From Rickettsiales bacterium (lineage in GTDB: Bacteria; Pseudomonadota; Alphaproteobacteria; Rickettsiales; SXRF01), in contig JAOAUZ010000003.1 in assembly GCA_025464625.1 (NCBI GenBank), forward strand, positions 62,001 to 126,000: DNA of 64,000 nt, in the 5' to 3' direction. A program made the translations under genes and the position numbers. Positions 51,799 to 62,518 of the stretch are shown here, piece after piece (the first letter of the stretch is position 1; every line of letters begins with the position of its first letter). The notes under the pieces were generated by a model. That model was not told the DNA's origin. It ran no database searches and worked only from the letters and a program-made list of their open reading frames with translations.

Positions 51799-52767
51799 CT
51801 AGAATATTTGCTGTTGTGAAGAATTTTTCTTTAGAAATAAACTGATAGCTTTAGCCGTAATTTGCGTGAATATTAATATTCCAAAAATTGTAAGTGACGC
51901 AGCGATTGCAAATTCAGATGGGTTCTTATTTGCCATATCAAGAACTGATATATTATCCATATATAGATGGATGAATTTATTTCCGAAATTATAATAGGCA
52001 GTTGTGATCATCCCAATGCTAGCGATTAGCATGAATGGTAAGGTGACACTAAAAAAACTATTATATTGTTTTGCTAAAATTCCAGAAACTTCTTCTGGTG
52101 ATAGCTTGTGCCAGTCAGTGGCTTTTTCTTCTTCTTTTTTTCTTTGGAAGAAAGCTTTTCTGCTAGATGGCAGCCTTTGTTCTAATTCTTTCCAGCGGTG
52201 ATTGGCAATAAAATCACAGAATTTTCCTAGAAATCCGCTTCTATATAATTTGAATAAAAAATGCAGGAGAAAAACTCCAAAAACAGCGATTACATAAATA
52301 TTTATTTTTATGGAATAGGCAAAGGCTGATGCTGCAAAAGCAATTGCTAAGGAAGATAGAAATAATATAGAGCCAGCGGTTTCGCTAAAGTTATCCATGT
52401 CCTTAGATTTTGCCACCCTGATTTTTCTTCCAATAATCCATTTTTCAGGAATCCAGTTTTGGCTGGAAGAGAGTTTTCCATTAGCAACAGCACCATTGCT
52501 GAATTTACACAACAATAGCGGTGAATACATATCATAGGGTTTGGTCTTGGTTTCTTTTCCGTCTTCTATGCTTGTATCTTTCTGATAGGCTCTGATACCA
52601 ACAATGGTTGCGTAAATCTTTTCAGAATAGAAATTTGAATATAACCACCATATAAAAATAGCGACTGCGATTAAGAAAAAAAACAAGCATATCATCAGAC
52701 CGACAGCACTGAACAATGCTGTAAATAAATTAAAGAAAATATTAATTGGTTGAGTGTCTGTTGGCAT
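51799..52767 (-). CDS. Polytopic membrane protein (DUF3592-like region)
   Basis: A 322-residue protein with an N-terminal membrane helix (about residues 17-43), a small soluble domain IYATIVGIRAYQKD...YSPLLLCKFSNG like DUF3592-type beta-barrels, then two membrane helices (about 134-165), a basic cytosolic loop and two further helices. No function is known. It lies 5 nt downstream of... upstream neighbours recO and uvrA on the same strand with short gaps. Confidence 0.55.
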   Translation of the reverse strand: MPTDTQPINIFFNLFTALFSAVGLMICLFFFLIAVAIFIWWLYSNFYSEKIYATIVGIRAYQKDTSIEDGKETKTKPYDMYSPLLLCKFSNGAVANGKLSSSQNWIPEKWIIGRKIRVAKSKDMDNFSETAGSILFLSSLAIAFAASAFAYSIKINIYVIAVFGVFLLHFLFKLYRSGFLGKFCDFIANHRWKELEQRLPSSRKAFFQRKKEEEKATDWHKLSPEEVSGILAKQYNSFFSVTLPFMLIASIGMITTAYYNFGNKFIHLYMDNISVLDMANKNPSEFAIAASLTIFGILIFTQITAKAISLFLKKNSSQQQIF

Positions 52768-52790
52768 AGTCTTGCAATTTATATTTCACT

Positions 52791-55637
52791 TCAGGCTATT
52801 TTCTTCCTCTTTTTAAGCAGTGGGGCGAGGTATTTGCCAGTAACACTTTCTTTGCATTCGGCAACGTCTTGTGGAGTACCACTTACTACCACTTTTCCGC
52901 CTTTATTCCCACCTCCAGGTCCAATATCAATAATCCAGTCCGAGGTTTTAATCACATCCATATTATGTTCAATAACCAGTACGGTGTTGCCTGTATCAAC
53001 CAGCTTATGCAATACGTCCAGCAGCTTGCAAATATCATCACTATGCAGACCTGTGGTTGGTTCATCGAGAATATAGATGGTACGACCAGTTGCGCGTTTG
53101 GAAAGTTCTTTGGCAAGTTTTATACGCTGTGCTTCACCACCTGAAAGAGTGGTTGCCGATTGCCCGATGGCGATATATCCCAAGCCAACTTCTTGCAAAG
53201 CGAGCAGCTTTTCACGAATTGAGGATTGGGCAGCGAAGAATGTTACTCCTTCATCCACCGTCATTTCTAAAACTTCAGAGATTGATTTATCTTTATATTT
53301 TACTTCCAGAGTTTCACGATTATAGCGTTTGCCGTGGCAGACATCACATTTAACATAAACGTCGGGCAGGAAGTGCATTTCGATTTTTATCATGCCGTCA
53401 CCTTGGCAGGCTTCGCAGCGACCACCTTTAACGTTGAAAGAAAAACGTCCAGAAGTGTAGCCTCGTGCTTTGGCATCGGGTAGTGCTGCAAACCAATCGC
53501 GGATTGGAGTAAATGCGCCAGTGTAGGTGGCGGGGTTAGAGCGCGGTGTGCGCCCGATTGGTGATTGGTCAATTTCAATAATTTTATCAATAAATTCTAG
53601 GCCAGTTATGCTGTCATGAATACCAGCTATATCACGACTACCATTCATTCTTTTAGCAAGTGCTTTATACAGAGTTTCGATAACTAGAGATGATTTTCCG
53701 CCTCCAGAAACGCCTGTAACCGATGTAAAAGTTGCCAGAGGAATATCAACACTGATATTTTGCAGGTTATTTGCCCGCGCGCCATTTATCGAGATTTTTT
53801 TATGTTTATGGAAGGGACGGAGTTTATCAGGTATTGGAATAAATTTTTTTCCGCTTAGATATTGTCCAGTGATGCTTTTTGGATTGTTGGCGACCTCCTC
53901 AGGCGTGCCTTCAGCAACTATTTTACCACCATGGATACCAGCCGCAGGACCAATGTCGATTAGATGATCGGCGGCGCGCATAGTATCTTCATCATGCTCA
54001 ACTACAATCACAGTATTGCCCAAATCACGCAGATGTTTGAGTGTGTGTAGCAATCTTTCATTATCACATTGGTGCAGCCCGATTGATGGTTCATCGAGAA
54101 CATAAAGCACGCCAGATAAACCAGAGCCAATCTGTGAAGCAAGTCGTATACGTTGTGATTCGCCACCAGAAAGAGTTCCAGACTCACGGGAGAGAGTTAG
54201 ATAATCTAATCCGACATTTACTAGAAATTGCAAACGTTCACGGATTTCTTTGAGAATTTTCTCTGCGATTTGTTGCTGTTTTTTACTGAGTTTTTTATTG
54301 ATGTTGCCGAACCATTCATGCGCGGCATCAATGCTAAACTGTGTAACTTCACCAATATGCAAACCACCAATTTTTATGCATAAAGACTCTGGTTTGAGGC
54401 GGTGTCCACCACAATCTTCACAATTATGTTCATTTTGGAATTTTTCCAATTCCTCCCGCGCCCAAGCACTGTCAGTTTCTTTCCAGCGACGCTCCAAACT
54501 TGGTATTACACCTTCATAGGGTTTATCAACTGTGTAATTTCTTGCTCCATCGGCATAGGCAATTTTTACTGATTCCTCACCTGAACCGTAGAGAATAATC
54601 TCTTTAAGTTCTTCTGGTAGCTCACGGAATGGTTTTGATAGACTAAATTTATAGTGCTTGGCGAGACCTTCTAGTGTTTGAATAAAATATTTACTCTGGC
54701 TGCTCGACCAAGGAGCGATAGCACGATCCATAAGTGATTTACTGGTGTCAGGAATTACTAAATCAACATCAAACATCATCTGCATTCCAAGTCCACCACA
54801 GGTTTGACATGCTCCATAGGGGCTGTTGAAAGAAAATATACGCGGTTCAATTTCAGAAATAGTGAAGCCAGAAACAGGACAGGCGAATTTAGAGGAGAGG
54901 GTGAACGATGATTTATCTTCTGCATTTTCAACTGTAATTAGCCCACCACTAATCCCTAGAGCAGTTTCGATGCTGTCAGCAAGGCGATTACCCAACTCGG
55001 AATTTATAATTATGCGGTCAACAACAACATCAATATCATGTTTTTTGTTTTTATCAATTGCTGGCATTTCTCCAATTTCATATATCTCACCATCAATTTT
55101 TACACGTTGAAAGCCCTTCTTTTTAAGTTCGGCAATTTCTTTTTTATGTTCACCTTTATGACCACGCACGAATGGTGCAAGCAGCAAAATTTTTGCACCT
55201 TCTGGTAGTTCCATTATTTTATCAACCATTTGCGAAACGGTTTGGCTTTCAATGGGAAGGCCAGTGGCAGGGGAATAGGGAATACCAACGCGTGCATAAA
55301 ATAGACGTAGATAATCATAAATTTCTGTGACTGTACCAACAGTAGAGCGTGGGTTACGCGATGTAGTTTTTTGGTCAATGGCGATGGCTGGAGAAAGTCC
55401 ATCTATAGATTCCACATCTGGTTTATCCTGAATGTTTAAGAATTGCCTAGCATATGCAGACAGGCTTTCAACATAGCGACGTTGCCCCTCGGCATAAATT
55501 GTATCAAACGCTAGTGATGATTTTCCTGAACCGCTGGGACCAGTTATAACTACCAGAGCATCGCGCGGAATATCGACATTAATATTTTTTAGATTATGTT
55601 CTTTTGCACCGCGTACGCGGATGAAATTATCGGTCAT
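52791..55637 (-). CDS. uvrA: Excinuclease ABC subunit A
   Basis: A 948-residue UvrA. Both ABC modules are complete: [19 protein letters not shown] and [15 protein letters not shown] (Walker A), with signatures [14 protein letters not shown] and [15 protein letters not shown]. Zinc modules C-x2-C ... C-x2-C occur in the insertion regions ([22 protein letters not shown]). It recognises damaged DNA with UvrB. The ATG at 55637 gives the normal N-terminus ([14 protein letters not shown]); a TTG lies 15 nt upstream. Confidence 0.96.
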   Translation of the reverse strand: MTDNFIRVRGAKEHNLKNINVDIPRDALVVITGPSGSGKSSLAFDTIYAEGQRRYVESLSAYARQFLNIQDKPDVESIDGLSPAIAIDQKTTSRNPRSTVGTVTEIYDYLRLFYARVGIPYSPATGLPIESQTVSQMVDKIMELPEGAKILLLAPFVRGHKGEHKKEIAELKKKGFQRVKIDGEIYEIGEMPAIDKNKKHDIDVVVDRIIINSELGNRLADSIETALGISGGLITVENAEDKSSFTLSSKFACPVSGFTISEIEPRIFSFNSPYGACQTCGGLGMQMMFDVDLVIPDTSKSLMDRAIAPWSSSQSKYFIQTLEGLAKHYKFSLSKPFRELPEELKEIILYGSGEESVKIAYADGARNYTVDKPYEGVIPSLERRWKETDSAWAREELEKFQNEHNCEDCGGHRLKPESLCIKIGGLHIGEVTQFSIDAAHEWFGNINKKLSKKQQQIAEKILKEIRERLQFLVNVGLDYLTLSRESGTLSGGESQRIRLASQIGSGLSGVLYVLDEPSIGLHQCDNERLLHTLKHLRDLGNTVIVVEHDEDTMRAADHLIDIGPAAGIHGGKIVAEGTPEEVANNPKSITGQYLSGKKFIPIPDKLRPFHKHKKISINGARANNLQNISVDIPLATFTSVTGVSGGGKSSLVIETLYKALAKRMNGSRDIAGIHDSITGLEFIDKIIEIDQSPIGRTPRSNPATYTGAFTPIRDWFAALPDAKARGYTSGRFSFNVKGGRCEACQGDGMIKIEMHFLPDVYVKCDVCHGKRYNRETLEVKYKDKSISEVLEMTVDEGVTFFAAQSSIREKLLALQEVGLGYIAIGQSATTLSGGEAQRIKLAKELSKRATGRTIYILDEPTTGLHSDDICKLLDVLHKLVDTGNTVLVIEHNMDVIKTSDWIIDIGPGGGNKGGKVVVSGTPQDVAECKESVTGKYLAPLLKKRKKIA

Positions 55638-55730
55638 TTGTGAGCAATCCAATTATATAATTAAGACAGAGGAATCGGTGAGTCTAGCACGAGTCTGCTG
55701 CTAGTCAAATGGCAACTATATAATGGTATT

Positions 55731-57278
55731 TCACCCAGTAACTTCTTTGATTTTACTAGCTAATTGCTTGAGGGTGAATGGTTTTGCAAGGAAATTAAAG
55801 CTGCGCTCAGAGCCGTAATTGTTAACAAAAACATCTTCCGCATAGCCAGAAATGAAGATCACTTTCACATTTGGATATTGTGGGATAATTTTTTCAATCA
55901 TGGTAGGACCAGTCATCCCAGGCATTATAACGTCTGTAACAATGACCTCAACCTCGCCGCCATGTTGTTGCATTAATTCAATGGCTGTTTCAGCACAATC
56001 AGCTTCTAAAACGGTATATCCCTTATTACGCAGCGCACGCCCCGCAAAAATACGCACTGGAGTTTCATCTTCAACCAATAAAATAGTACCCTTACCAGTT
56101 AAATCGACATTGTCAGATTTTTCTATGGCAGCAGTTTCGGCGGCGGCGGCAGCAACAACCTCCTGTTGCTGAACACTAGGGAAAAATAGGCTGAAATTAG
56201 TACCCTCATTTTCCTTACTAGCAACATAAACATAACCGCCAGTTTGTTTTATAATGCCGAACACGGTAGACAAACCAAGGCCTGTCCCAGAGCCAACTTC
56301 CTTAGTGGAAAAGAAAGGCTCAAAAATTTTCTGCAAGATATTCTTAGGAATTCCGCAACCAGTATCAATGACTTCTACCAATACATAATCACCGTCAGCA
56401 ATAGTTGAATCTTCCTCTGCTGGAGCCATTAAATCACGGGATAGGGGATTGTTACGATTGATAGAACATTTGCTGGTGCGAATAGTAAGTGTTCCACCAC
56501 TTGTCATTGCATCGCGGGCATTAACAGCCAAGTTTATTATAACTTGTTCCAACTGTCCTTGATCAGCGCGAACATGACCGATATCACGCCCATGCGTCAT
56601 TTTTAGTTCAATATTTTCTCCGATAAGACGGCGCACCAGATTAGCAAGTTCAGCAAGAACGTCAGTTAAGTCAAGAATCTTTGGTTGCAGGGTTTGACGA
56701 CGAGAAAATGCCAATAACTGACGCACCAGATTAGCGGCGCGGTTTGCATTTTGCTTAACTTGCATGATGTCGGCAAATGATTGATCACCAGCAGGGTGGC
56801 GCATTAACAACAGGTCACAAAAACCTATCATTGCAGTAAGAAGATTGTTAAAATCGTGGGCAACGCCACCAGCGAGCTGACCTACTGCCTGCATTTTTTG
56901 TGAATGAGCAAAGCGCATCTCCAGATTTTTTTGCTCTGTTATGTCGATAAGATGCATCATCAGCTTGTTTTTTTCTTCACCAATCAAAACACTGAAATAA
57001 GCAGAAACAATAATTTCATTATTGTTAGGCAACATAAGCGAGAAAGTTTGTGCTTCTTTCGGAACATTTCCATTAAATGATTTTTTAAGTACGGACTCTG
57101 CCTCAGCTTTTTTGTCCTCAACAACAAGGTTTAGAAATGTAATAGGCATACGTTCACCAAGAGATTGCCCAGTAAGCGTATGAAAGGCAGGGTTGCCGCT
57201 TATTATATTTCCATTGGTATCAAGCGTTGCAATCGCGATGGGTGATAAATCAATATAAATACCAAAATCTTTATTCAT
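55731..57278 (-). CDS. cckA: CckA C-terminal part: PAS-histidine kinase-receiver
   Basis: A 515-residue hybrid kinase: PAS (about 1-115), HisKA with H141 in GGVAHDFNNLLTAMIGF, ATPase (INLAVNARDAM, DTGCGIP, GTGLGLS) and a C-terminal receiver with phosphoacceptor D449 in VIVTDVIMPGM. These are the features of CckA, which phosphorylates ChpT and thereby CtrA in alphaproteobacteria. Location beside flhB agrees with the known synteny. It lies in the same reading frame as the upstream half; only a TAA and three codons (TTA CAG TAT) separate them. A weak ribosome binding site before the ATG makes independent initiation uncertain. Confidence 0.88.
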   Translation of the reverse strand: MNKDFGIYIDLSPIAIATLDTNGNIISGNPAFHTLTGQSLGERMPITFLNLVVEDKKAEAESVLKKSFNGNVPKEAQTFSLMLPNNNEIIVSAYFSVLIGEEKNKLMMHLIDITEQKNLEMRFAHSQKMQAVGQLAGGVAHDFNNLLTAMIGFCDLLLMRHPAGDQSFADIMQVKQNANRAANLVRQLLAFSRRQTLQPKILDLTDVLAELANLVRRLIGENIELKMTHGRDIGHVRADQGQLEQVIINLAVNARDAMTSGGTLTIRTSKCSINRNNPLSRDLMAPAEEDSTIADGDYVLVEVIDTGCGIPKNILQKIFEPFFSTKEVGSGTGLGLSTVFGIIKQTGGYVYVASKENEGTNFSLFFPSVQQQEVVAAAAAETAAIEKSDNVDLTGKGTILLVEDETPVRIFAGRALRNKGYTVLEADCAETAIELMQQHGGEVEVIVTDVIMPGMTGPTMIEKIIPQYPNVKVIFISGYAEDVFVNNYGSERSFNFLAKPFTLKQLASKIKEVTG

Positions 57279-57287
57279 ATACTGTAA

Positions 57288-58340
57288 TTACCACGCGTCT
57301 TTCTCATGTTTGTGAGCATCTTTAACTGATGATGGATCTTTTATCTGGCGCATTAATGAAGCATATCCGATAATCGTTCCTTGCTCATCATACATCGCTT
57401 TTTGTGTCATGAATGCTTTGATATGACCACCTATTTTTCGTTGTAGAGAAACTTCACCATCATAATTTTTAAGTTCATCGACCGATATTTCAAGACCAGA
57501 TTGAGAAACAATATCCCTAAGAGATAAATTGCGTGAAATTAATTCTTCTTCGTCAAAATCAAGCCACTGCTCTAAAGTAAGATTTGCATAAGTAATATTA
57601 CCAAAAAGATCTATCATGTAAGCACCTATATCCAGACTATCCATAATATATGAAAATAGCCCAGTGTTTGTTTTATTAAACACAGGTGCTTTCGGTTCAC
57701 TCGGCAGGTTAGGCCCCAATACACGTTTTTCTACAAATTCACGACCGCGCAGCAGCATGAAACCTTTAGGTCGTGTTATCGGTTCAATCGACATCATGAT
57801 TCTGTGGCTTTGTTTTTTATAATCAACAATATCAAAAATTACTTTACCACGAACGCGTCGCTCAATGGCAGAAAATACCATCTTACGCTCGTCCTTTGAT
57901 ACTTGACCTTGCTCCAGTAAAACATCTATGGCGCGACGTGGCTCCTTATGAAAATTGGGGAACATTTCCTGAAGAGAGTGGTCAATATAAGCAATGGTGC
58001 TGTCATTTTTTATTATTAGGCAGAATTGATTGCTATGACCAAGGGCTGAGGAGAACAGTGCATTTTGAAATTCAGTCGCTAATACCATATCGCGACAGCG
58101 TTGCACGGTATAAACCACATATGTTCCGAGAGTTACCAGCAAAACAAAAAGTATTTCAGCAAAAATTACTATATCTTTTACAAAAATGCTAAGGACGATA
58201 GTAATAGGAAGCATGGAAGCAAACATTAAAGCAAGATTCTGCCACAATGGACGACGTGTCCGCACCACAAAATCCTGACGGCTATCTACAGTGGGTTCTT
58301 TTTTTCCAGAGGATAAAATATCAGCAAACCGAACAGCCAT
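57288..58340 (-). CDS. cckA: CckA N-terminal part: membrane sensor with PAS domains
   Basis: A 350-residue protein with two membrane helices (about 33-58 and 60-80) and one or two PAS domains (about 95-205 and 225-335). It matches the sensor half of CckA. The stop TAA (57288-57290) is followed in the same frame by LQY and then the ATG of the kinase half. The two parts together would make one 868-residue CckA, a length common in alphaproteobacteria. The split may be real gene fission, a nonsense mutation, stop readthrough or a sequencing error. Confidence 0.82.
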   Translation of the reverse strand: MAVRFADILSSGKKEPTVDSRQDFVVRTRRPLWQNLALMFASMLPITIVLSIFVKDIVIFAEILFVLLVTLGTYVVYTVQRCRDMVLATEFQNALFSSALGHSNQFCLIIKNDSTIAYIDHSLQEMFPNFHKEPRRAIDVLLEQGQVSKDERKMVFSAIERRVRGKVIFDIVDYKKQSHRIMMSIEPITRPKGFMLLRGREFVEKRVLGPNLPSEPKAPVFNKTNTGLFSYIMDSLDIGAYMIDLFGNITYANLTLEQWLDFDEEELISRNLSLRDIVSQSGLEISVDELKNYDGEVSLQRKIGGHIKAFMTQKAMYDEQGTIIGYASLMRQIKDPSSVKDAHKHEKDAW

Positions 58341-58409
58341 AAATAAAAATCACCTTAATAAAATGTTACGCATGATATTAGAAAAATATTAAAAAATAAC
58401 AACATGTTT

Positions 58410-59477
58410 TTATGGCTTCTTCCCTTTAAGTTGATAAACATATGAAATAATTTTTGCAACTGCCTCGTAATGAGTTACGGGAATTTCTTTATCTAGCTCA
58501 GTTGAGGAAAATAAAGCGCGGGCAAGCGGTGGATTTTCAATCACTGGCACGTCATTGTCTTTGGCTATTTCACGAATTTTTAGTGCGATTAAATCCTGCC
58601 CTTTTGCCACAACTATTGGTGCAGACATTGTCTTAGTGTCGTATTGCAGGGCAACGGCAAAATGGGTTGGGTTGGTGATTACCACGTCTGCTGTCGGAAC
58701 TGCTGCCATCATTCGGTTTTGCGCTCTTTCCATCCGCAACCGTCGCAAGCGTTGCTTCACCATCGGGTCACCTTCTGATTGTTTATATTCATCCTTCACT
58801 TCCTGTTTGCTCATTCTGAGAGATTTCATATGTTGGAAGCGTTGGTAGATAATATCAAATAGGGCAATAAAAAACATGGTGATAACCACACCTATAGTCA
58901 TGCGCTTGGCGAGCATCGCCAGAAATAAAAGCATGTTTTCTGTGCTTTCATTGGGTAGCTGGCGAACATGGGTTAGTTCCGAATAAATAGATAAAAAAGC
59001 AACAATTCCTACCGCTGTTATCTTGACAATGTTTTTTATAAAATCAACCAATGAGCGCATGGAAAAAATCCGTCCGAAACCTGCAATTGGCGATATTTTA
59101 TTGAGTTTAGGCATGATTGATTCAGCGCTGAGGACAAATCCATGCTGAAGGAAACTGGTGGCTATTCCTGCTATGATAGCTGCTGCCAGTGGCATTGCGA
59201 TAATTCCAAAGCTGGTAAATGCCAGTTTATAAAGTATAATGCTAAGACCTTTTTGATCAGTTGCCAGAGAGTCAGCATCACTAAGAAATGGGGTAAGCAA
59301 TGACTGTGAATTACGAAGAATTGATGGTATGAACCACGAAACGGTGATTGCCAGTACGAAAAGCATAAAGAAGCTGCCTAGCTCCTTAGAGCTTGCAAGG
59401 TTGCCTTTCTCGCGAGCTTCATCCAGCTTTTTCTGCGAAGGCTGCTCGGTTTTATTTTCCTGATCTTCATCAGCCAT
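58410..59477 (-). CDS. flhB: Flagellar export gate protein FlhB
   Basis: A 355-residue FlhB with four membrane segments and a cytosolic C-terminal domain. The autocleavage motif N269-P-T-H272 (VVITNPTHFAVALQY) is present, so the protein can switch export specificity. N-terminal ENKTEQPSQKKLDEAREKG is typical. It lies 30 bp downstream of fliR, with the split cckA after it, as in other alphaproteobacteria. Confidence 0.95.
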   Translation of the reverse strand: MADEDQENKTEQPSQKKLDEAREKGNLASSKELGSFFMLFVLAITVSWFIPSILRNSQSLLTPFLSDADSLATDQKGLSIILYKLAFTSFGIIAMPLAAAIIAGIATSFLQHGFVLSAESIMPKLNKISPIAGFGRIFSMRSLVDFIKNIVKITAVGIVAFLSIYSELTHVRQLPNESTENMLLFLAMLAKRMTIGVVITMFFIALFDIIYQRFQHMKSLRMSKQEVKDEYKQSEGDPMVKQRLRRLRMERAQNRMMAAVPTADVVITNPTHFAVALQYDTKTMSAPIVVAKGQDLIALKIREIAKDNDVPVIENPPLARALFSSTELDKEIPVTHYEAVAKIISYVYQLKGKKP

Positions 59478-59492
59478 TTATTTCTCACTAAG

Positions 59493-59505
59493 TTCGGAAT
59501 GACAA
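59493..59505 (+). repeat. Fragment of a palindromic repeat between flhB and fliR
   Basis: TTCGGAATGACAA equals the right end of the repeat at 21601-21694. It is a half-copy in the 30-bp spacer of a conserved flagellar gene pair. Confidence 0.5.
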
Positions 59506-59507
59506 GG

Positions 59508-60269
59508 TTACGGGGCGAGAAATCCACCAAGTGAATCTTTTATATATTCCATATACCATAACATCATTGCACTGCCACTTATCATTAAAATAAAGAAGCT
59601 AATTAGTAGTTGCGGTGCCATTATCAGAAAGAAAATTTGGATATTTGGCATTAGTCGAGAGATTATACCCGCACCGAGATACATCATCATTCCTATTACA
59701 AGATGAGGGGCAGATATTTTCATTGCCATTTGGAATGATCTGTTCATGGTTTGGGTGGCGTGATTGGCAAAATCTTCAACTTGAGGAAAATGACCAGGTA
59801 GGAATAAGCTATAACTTTCTGCCAAGCCTCGTAGCATAAGATGATGCAAATCCGTGGCGAATAATAATACCAATGCCGACATACCGAGAAGATTGCCAAG
59901 TGATGTTCCCTGTGCCTGTGACAGAGCAAGATCTTGTGTAACGGCTGAGGCAAGGCTTGACTGGTAGGCGATAATCATTCCCGCCATGTGGACAGCAGCA
60001 ATCAACATTCGGCTGAGTCCACCCAAGAATAAGCCAATCAGGATTTCTGCCAATAAAAGTGTAAATAAACCCATAACATTGCTGGGCATTGGTGGCAGTG
60101 AATTTATTACTGGTGCTAGAAGAATGCTGAACATTGCCGCAAGCAATAAGCGAACGCGCGCAGGAACATATGCCTCACCAAAACCAGGGAGAACCATGAT
60201 AGCGGAACCCATCCTGCAAAATATGAGTAGGAAGGCAAAAAGTTGGGTAATTAGGATATTTGACAGCAT
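59508..60269 (-). CDS. fliR: Flagellar biosynthesis protein FliR
   Basis: A 253-residue protein with about six membrane segments and the FliR motif FCRMGSAIMVLPGFGEAYVPARVRLLLA at the N-terminus. It is part of the export gate with FliP, FliQ and FlhB. Other flagellar genes (fliP, fliQ, flhA) are outside the window, so whether the cell is flagellated cannot be read from here alone. Confidence 0.94.
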   Translation of the reverse strand: MLSNILITQLFAFLLIFCRMGSAIMVLPGFGEAYVPARVRLLLAAMFSILLAPVINSLPPMPSNVMGLFTLLLAEILIGLFLGGLSRMLIAAVHMAGMIIAYQSSLASAVTQDLALSQAQGTSLGNLLGMSALVLLFATDLHHLMLRGLAESYSLFLPGHFPQVEDFANHATQTMNRSFQMAMKISAPHLVIGMMMYLGAGIISRLMPNIQIFFLIMAPQLLISFFILMISGSAMMLWYMEYIKDSLGGFLAP

Positions 60270-60428
60270 CCTCCGACTATAGAAGCAAAATAAGCGACGG
60301 ACAAGAAGTGTATTGTGAGCGGGATTGTAACATTAAAATGAAGTTTAATGCATTTCCTTTAACACAATAGTAACCAACTTATCGTACGATGAAATTTGAT
60401 AGTTTTATTACTCAGAATCAGTTGCAAT

Positions 60429-61469
60429 ATGGCTAAACCTCAACAAAAATTGCTTAATCTTCCGTATTTACAGCATGATAGCTATTGGCTGAGTCTGTTC
60501 TCGTCTTCGGAAAATATCTCGCCCAATGTTGCCAATGAATTGCAGGTAATTGGCTATAATAGGGCAGCGGACGGTAGGATGATGGTTAAAACACCACGCA
60601 AGTGGTCTGATGTGTGGAATAGAACTTACACTATCCTGCAGAATGCCAAGCTTGCAGACGCTATGGAGGCATCGCTTACTGCAGACAGCGACCTTCCGAC
60701 ACCAGAGAGTGGAGAACGGAAAAAAATTGTAGCAATTCAGGTTATTGCTGAAAATTTATGGTTGGGAGAAGCATTGCGTGATGATCGCATGATGTGTTAT
60801 TTCCAGCCGATAATTGGTGAAAAACAAAAGATATTTGGTTTTGAATCATTTGTTCGCGTGCGTGATTTAGACGGGAAAATAATCGGTGGTGATAAAATCA
60901 TCAAGGCCAGCCAAGCACTTAATATAGAACATATGATTGACCGTCACTTGCATGTTCAAGCGGTGCAGACTTTTGCTGACAGTAATTGCTCTGGATTTTT
61001 ATTTGTTAATTTTTTCCCAGGGTTTATTCATCGCCCAGCGGTATATCTGGAAGGACTCAGCGAAGCTGCAAAAATGTTTGGTATTGTTCCGAAACATTTG
61101 GTGTTGGAATTTACACGCTGCGAAACTGCGCGCGATATGAAACATTTGAAAAGCGTATGTGATTATGCCCGCTTGCAAGGCTATTCGATAGCACTCGATG
61201 ATATCACAACTGTTGAAAGCGCAAAAAAGCTTGTTTCTGAGATACGTCCCGACTTTGTAAAAATTGATAGTCAGCATTTGGGGAAATTGGATGCAGTCCC
61301 AACCCGTAATGCGATACGTCAGATTGTAGATTTAGTGCATGCTATAGGAAGCACAATAATCGCCGAAGGTGTAGAAACAGAGGGAGCTTACGAACAGCTA
61401 AAATCGCTTGGGGTGGACTTATTCCAAGGCTATTACTTCTCGCCACCTGCACCTATTAGCAAAATTTAG
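60429..61469 (+). CDS. EAL-domain protein (cyclic-di-GMP phosphodiesterase-like)
   Basis: A 346-residue protein with an N-terminal domain of about 100 residues without a known family and a C-terminal EAL domain (about 110-345). The signature motif is ESF (E139) rather than EAL. The other catalytic residues are visible: N in VNFFPG, E in LEFTRCE, the Asp pair in ALDDIT, K in DFVKID, E in AEGVET, and Q in FQGYYFSPP. Activity is therefore plausible but unproven. The ATG at 60429 is preferred over an upstream non-ATG codon. It overlaps the convergent arnA-like gene by 4 nt. Confidence 0.82.
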   Translation: MAKPQQKLLNLPYLQHDSYWLSLFSSSENISPNVANELQVIGYNRAADGRMMVKTPRKWSDVWNRTYTILQNAKLADAMEASLTADSDLPTPESGERKKIVAIQVIAENLWLGEALRDDRMMCYFQPIIGEKQKIFGFESFVRVRDLDGKIIGGDKIIKASQALNIEHMIDRHLHVQAVQTFADSNCSGFLFVNFFPGFIHRPAVYLEGLSEAAKMFGIVPKHLVLEFTRCETARDMKHLKSVCDYARLQGYSIALDDITTVESAKKLVSEIRPDFVKIDSQHLGKLDAVPTRNAIRQIVDLVHAIGSTIIAEGVETEGAYEQLKSLGVDLFQGYYFSPPAPISKI

Positions 61470-62518
61470 AGTTGTTCCAGTCTTATAAGTTTTGCTTCGT
61501 TTGGTATATGCTCCTGATAATAGGCAATTGTTTTACGAATAGCAGTTTTAATATCAGTGCTAGGTGTCCATCCGAGAATATTTTTGGCGTTATTAATTTT
61601 GGGAACACGAGCTACTAAATCTTGATAGCCTTCACCAAAATGATCTTCTCCGCTTTTTATAGTAATATTTACCTTATCGCGGATTTTCTCATAGCCTTCG
61701 AACTCGCTCATCACCTCAATCATTAGTTCTGCCAGCTGGGCAATTGACACATCATTATCAGGATGACCTATGTTAAAAATCTTTCCATTAGCGCAACCGT
61801 CTTTGTTCTCAATGATTTTCATCATTGCTTCTATTGCATCATCTATATACAGGAAGCAGCGACGCTGTTTACCCCCATCAACTAGAATTATATCGCGACC
61901 ATGAAAAATATTACTTAAAAACTGCGTGGCAACACGACTAGATCCTTCCTTGCTTTCCCAAACATTATCCAGCTTAGGACCAAACCAATTAAATGGGCGA
62001 AACAGAGTAAAATCCAAGCCTTTATGATTTCCATAAGCATAGATTACCCTATCCATAAGCTGCTTACTGCTAGAATAAATCCAACGTTCCTTCTTAATTG
62101 GACCAGTTACCAACAGGCTTTCTTCCTCGTCATACGGATTATCATTGCTCATTCCATACACTTCAGAAGTTGATGGAAAAATCAGACGTCTTTTGTACTT
62201 CACACAATGTCGCACAATTTCAAGATTAGCCTCAAAATCCAGCTCGAAAACCGAGAGCGGATCACGCACATAAGTGGCTGGATTAGCAATGGCAACAAGT
62301 GGTAGTATGACATCACATCTTTTGACATGATATTCCACCCACTCTTTATTTATGGTGATGTCACCTTCAACAAAATGAAAGCGTGGATTTAGTAAACAGC
62401 TTGCAACTTTATCTGCGCCTATATCCATAGCGTATATGTCCCAATCGCGGTGAGCGAGGATATATTCGCTTAAATGGCTACCAATAAAACCGTTTGCACC
62501 GAGTATGAGGATTTTCAT
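61466..62518 (-). CDS. ArnA-like UDP-glucuronate dehydrogenase/decarboxylase, stand-alone domain
   Basis: A 350-residue SDR that closely matches the C-terminal dehydrogenase domain of ArnA: HFVEGDITINKEWVEYHVKRCD, VLPLVAIANPATYVRDPLSVFELDFEANL, FPSTSEVYGM, and SGEDHFGEGYQD. It oxidises UDP-glucuronate to the 4-keto pentose used for L-Ara4N. The formyltransferase half is not fused here. It overlaps the arnC-like gene by 4 nt, so it belongs to the arnB-arnC-arnA-like operon. Confidence 0.88.
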   Translation of the reverse strand: MKILILGANGFIGSHLSEYILAHRDWDIYAMDIGADKVASCLLNPRFHFVEGDITINKEWVEYHVKRCDVILPLVAIANPATYVRDPLSVFELDFEANLEIVRHCVKYKRRLIFPSTSEVYGMSNDNPYDEEESLLVTGPIKKERWIYSSSKQLMDRVIYAYGNHKGLDFTLFRPFNWFGPKLDNVWESKEGSSRVATQFLSNIFHGRDIILVDGGKQRRCFLYIDDAIEAMMKIIENKDGCANGKIFNIGHPDNDVSIAQLAELMIEVMSEFEGYEKIRDKVNITIKSGEDHFGEGYQDLVARVPKINNAKNILGWTPSTDIKTAIRKTIAYYQEHIPNEAKLIRLEQL

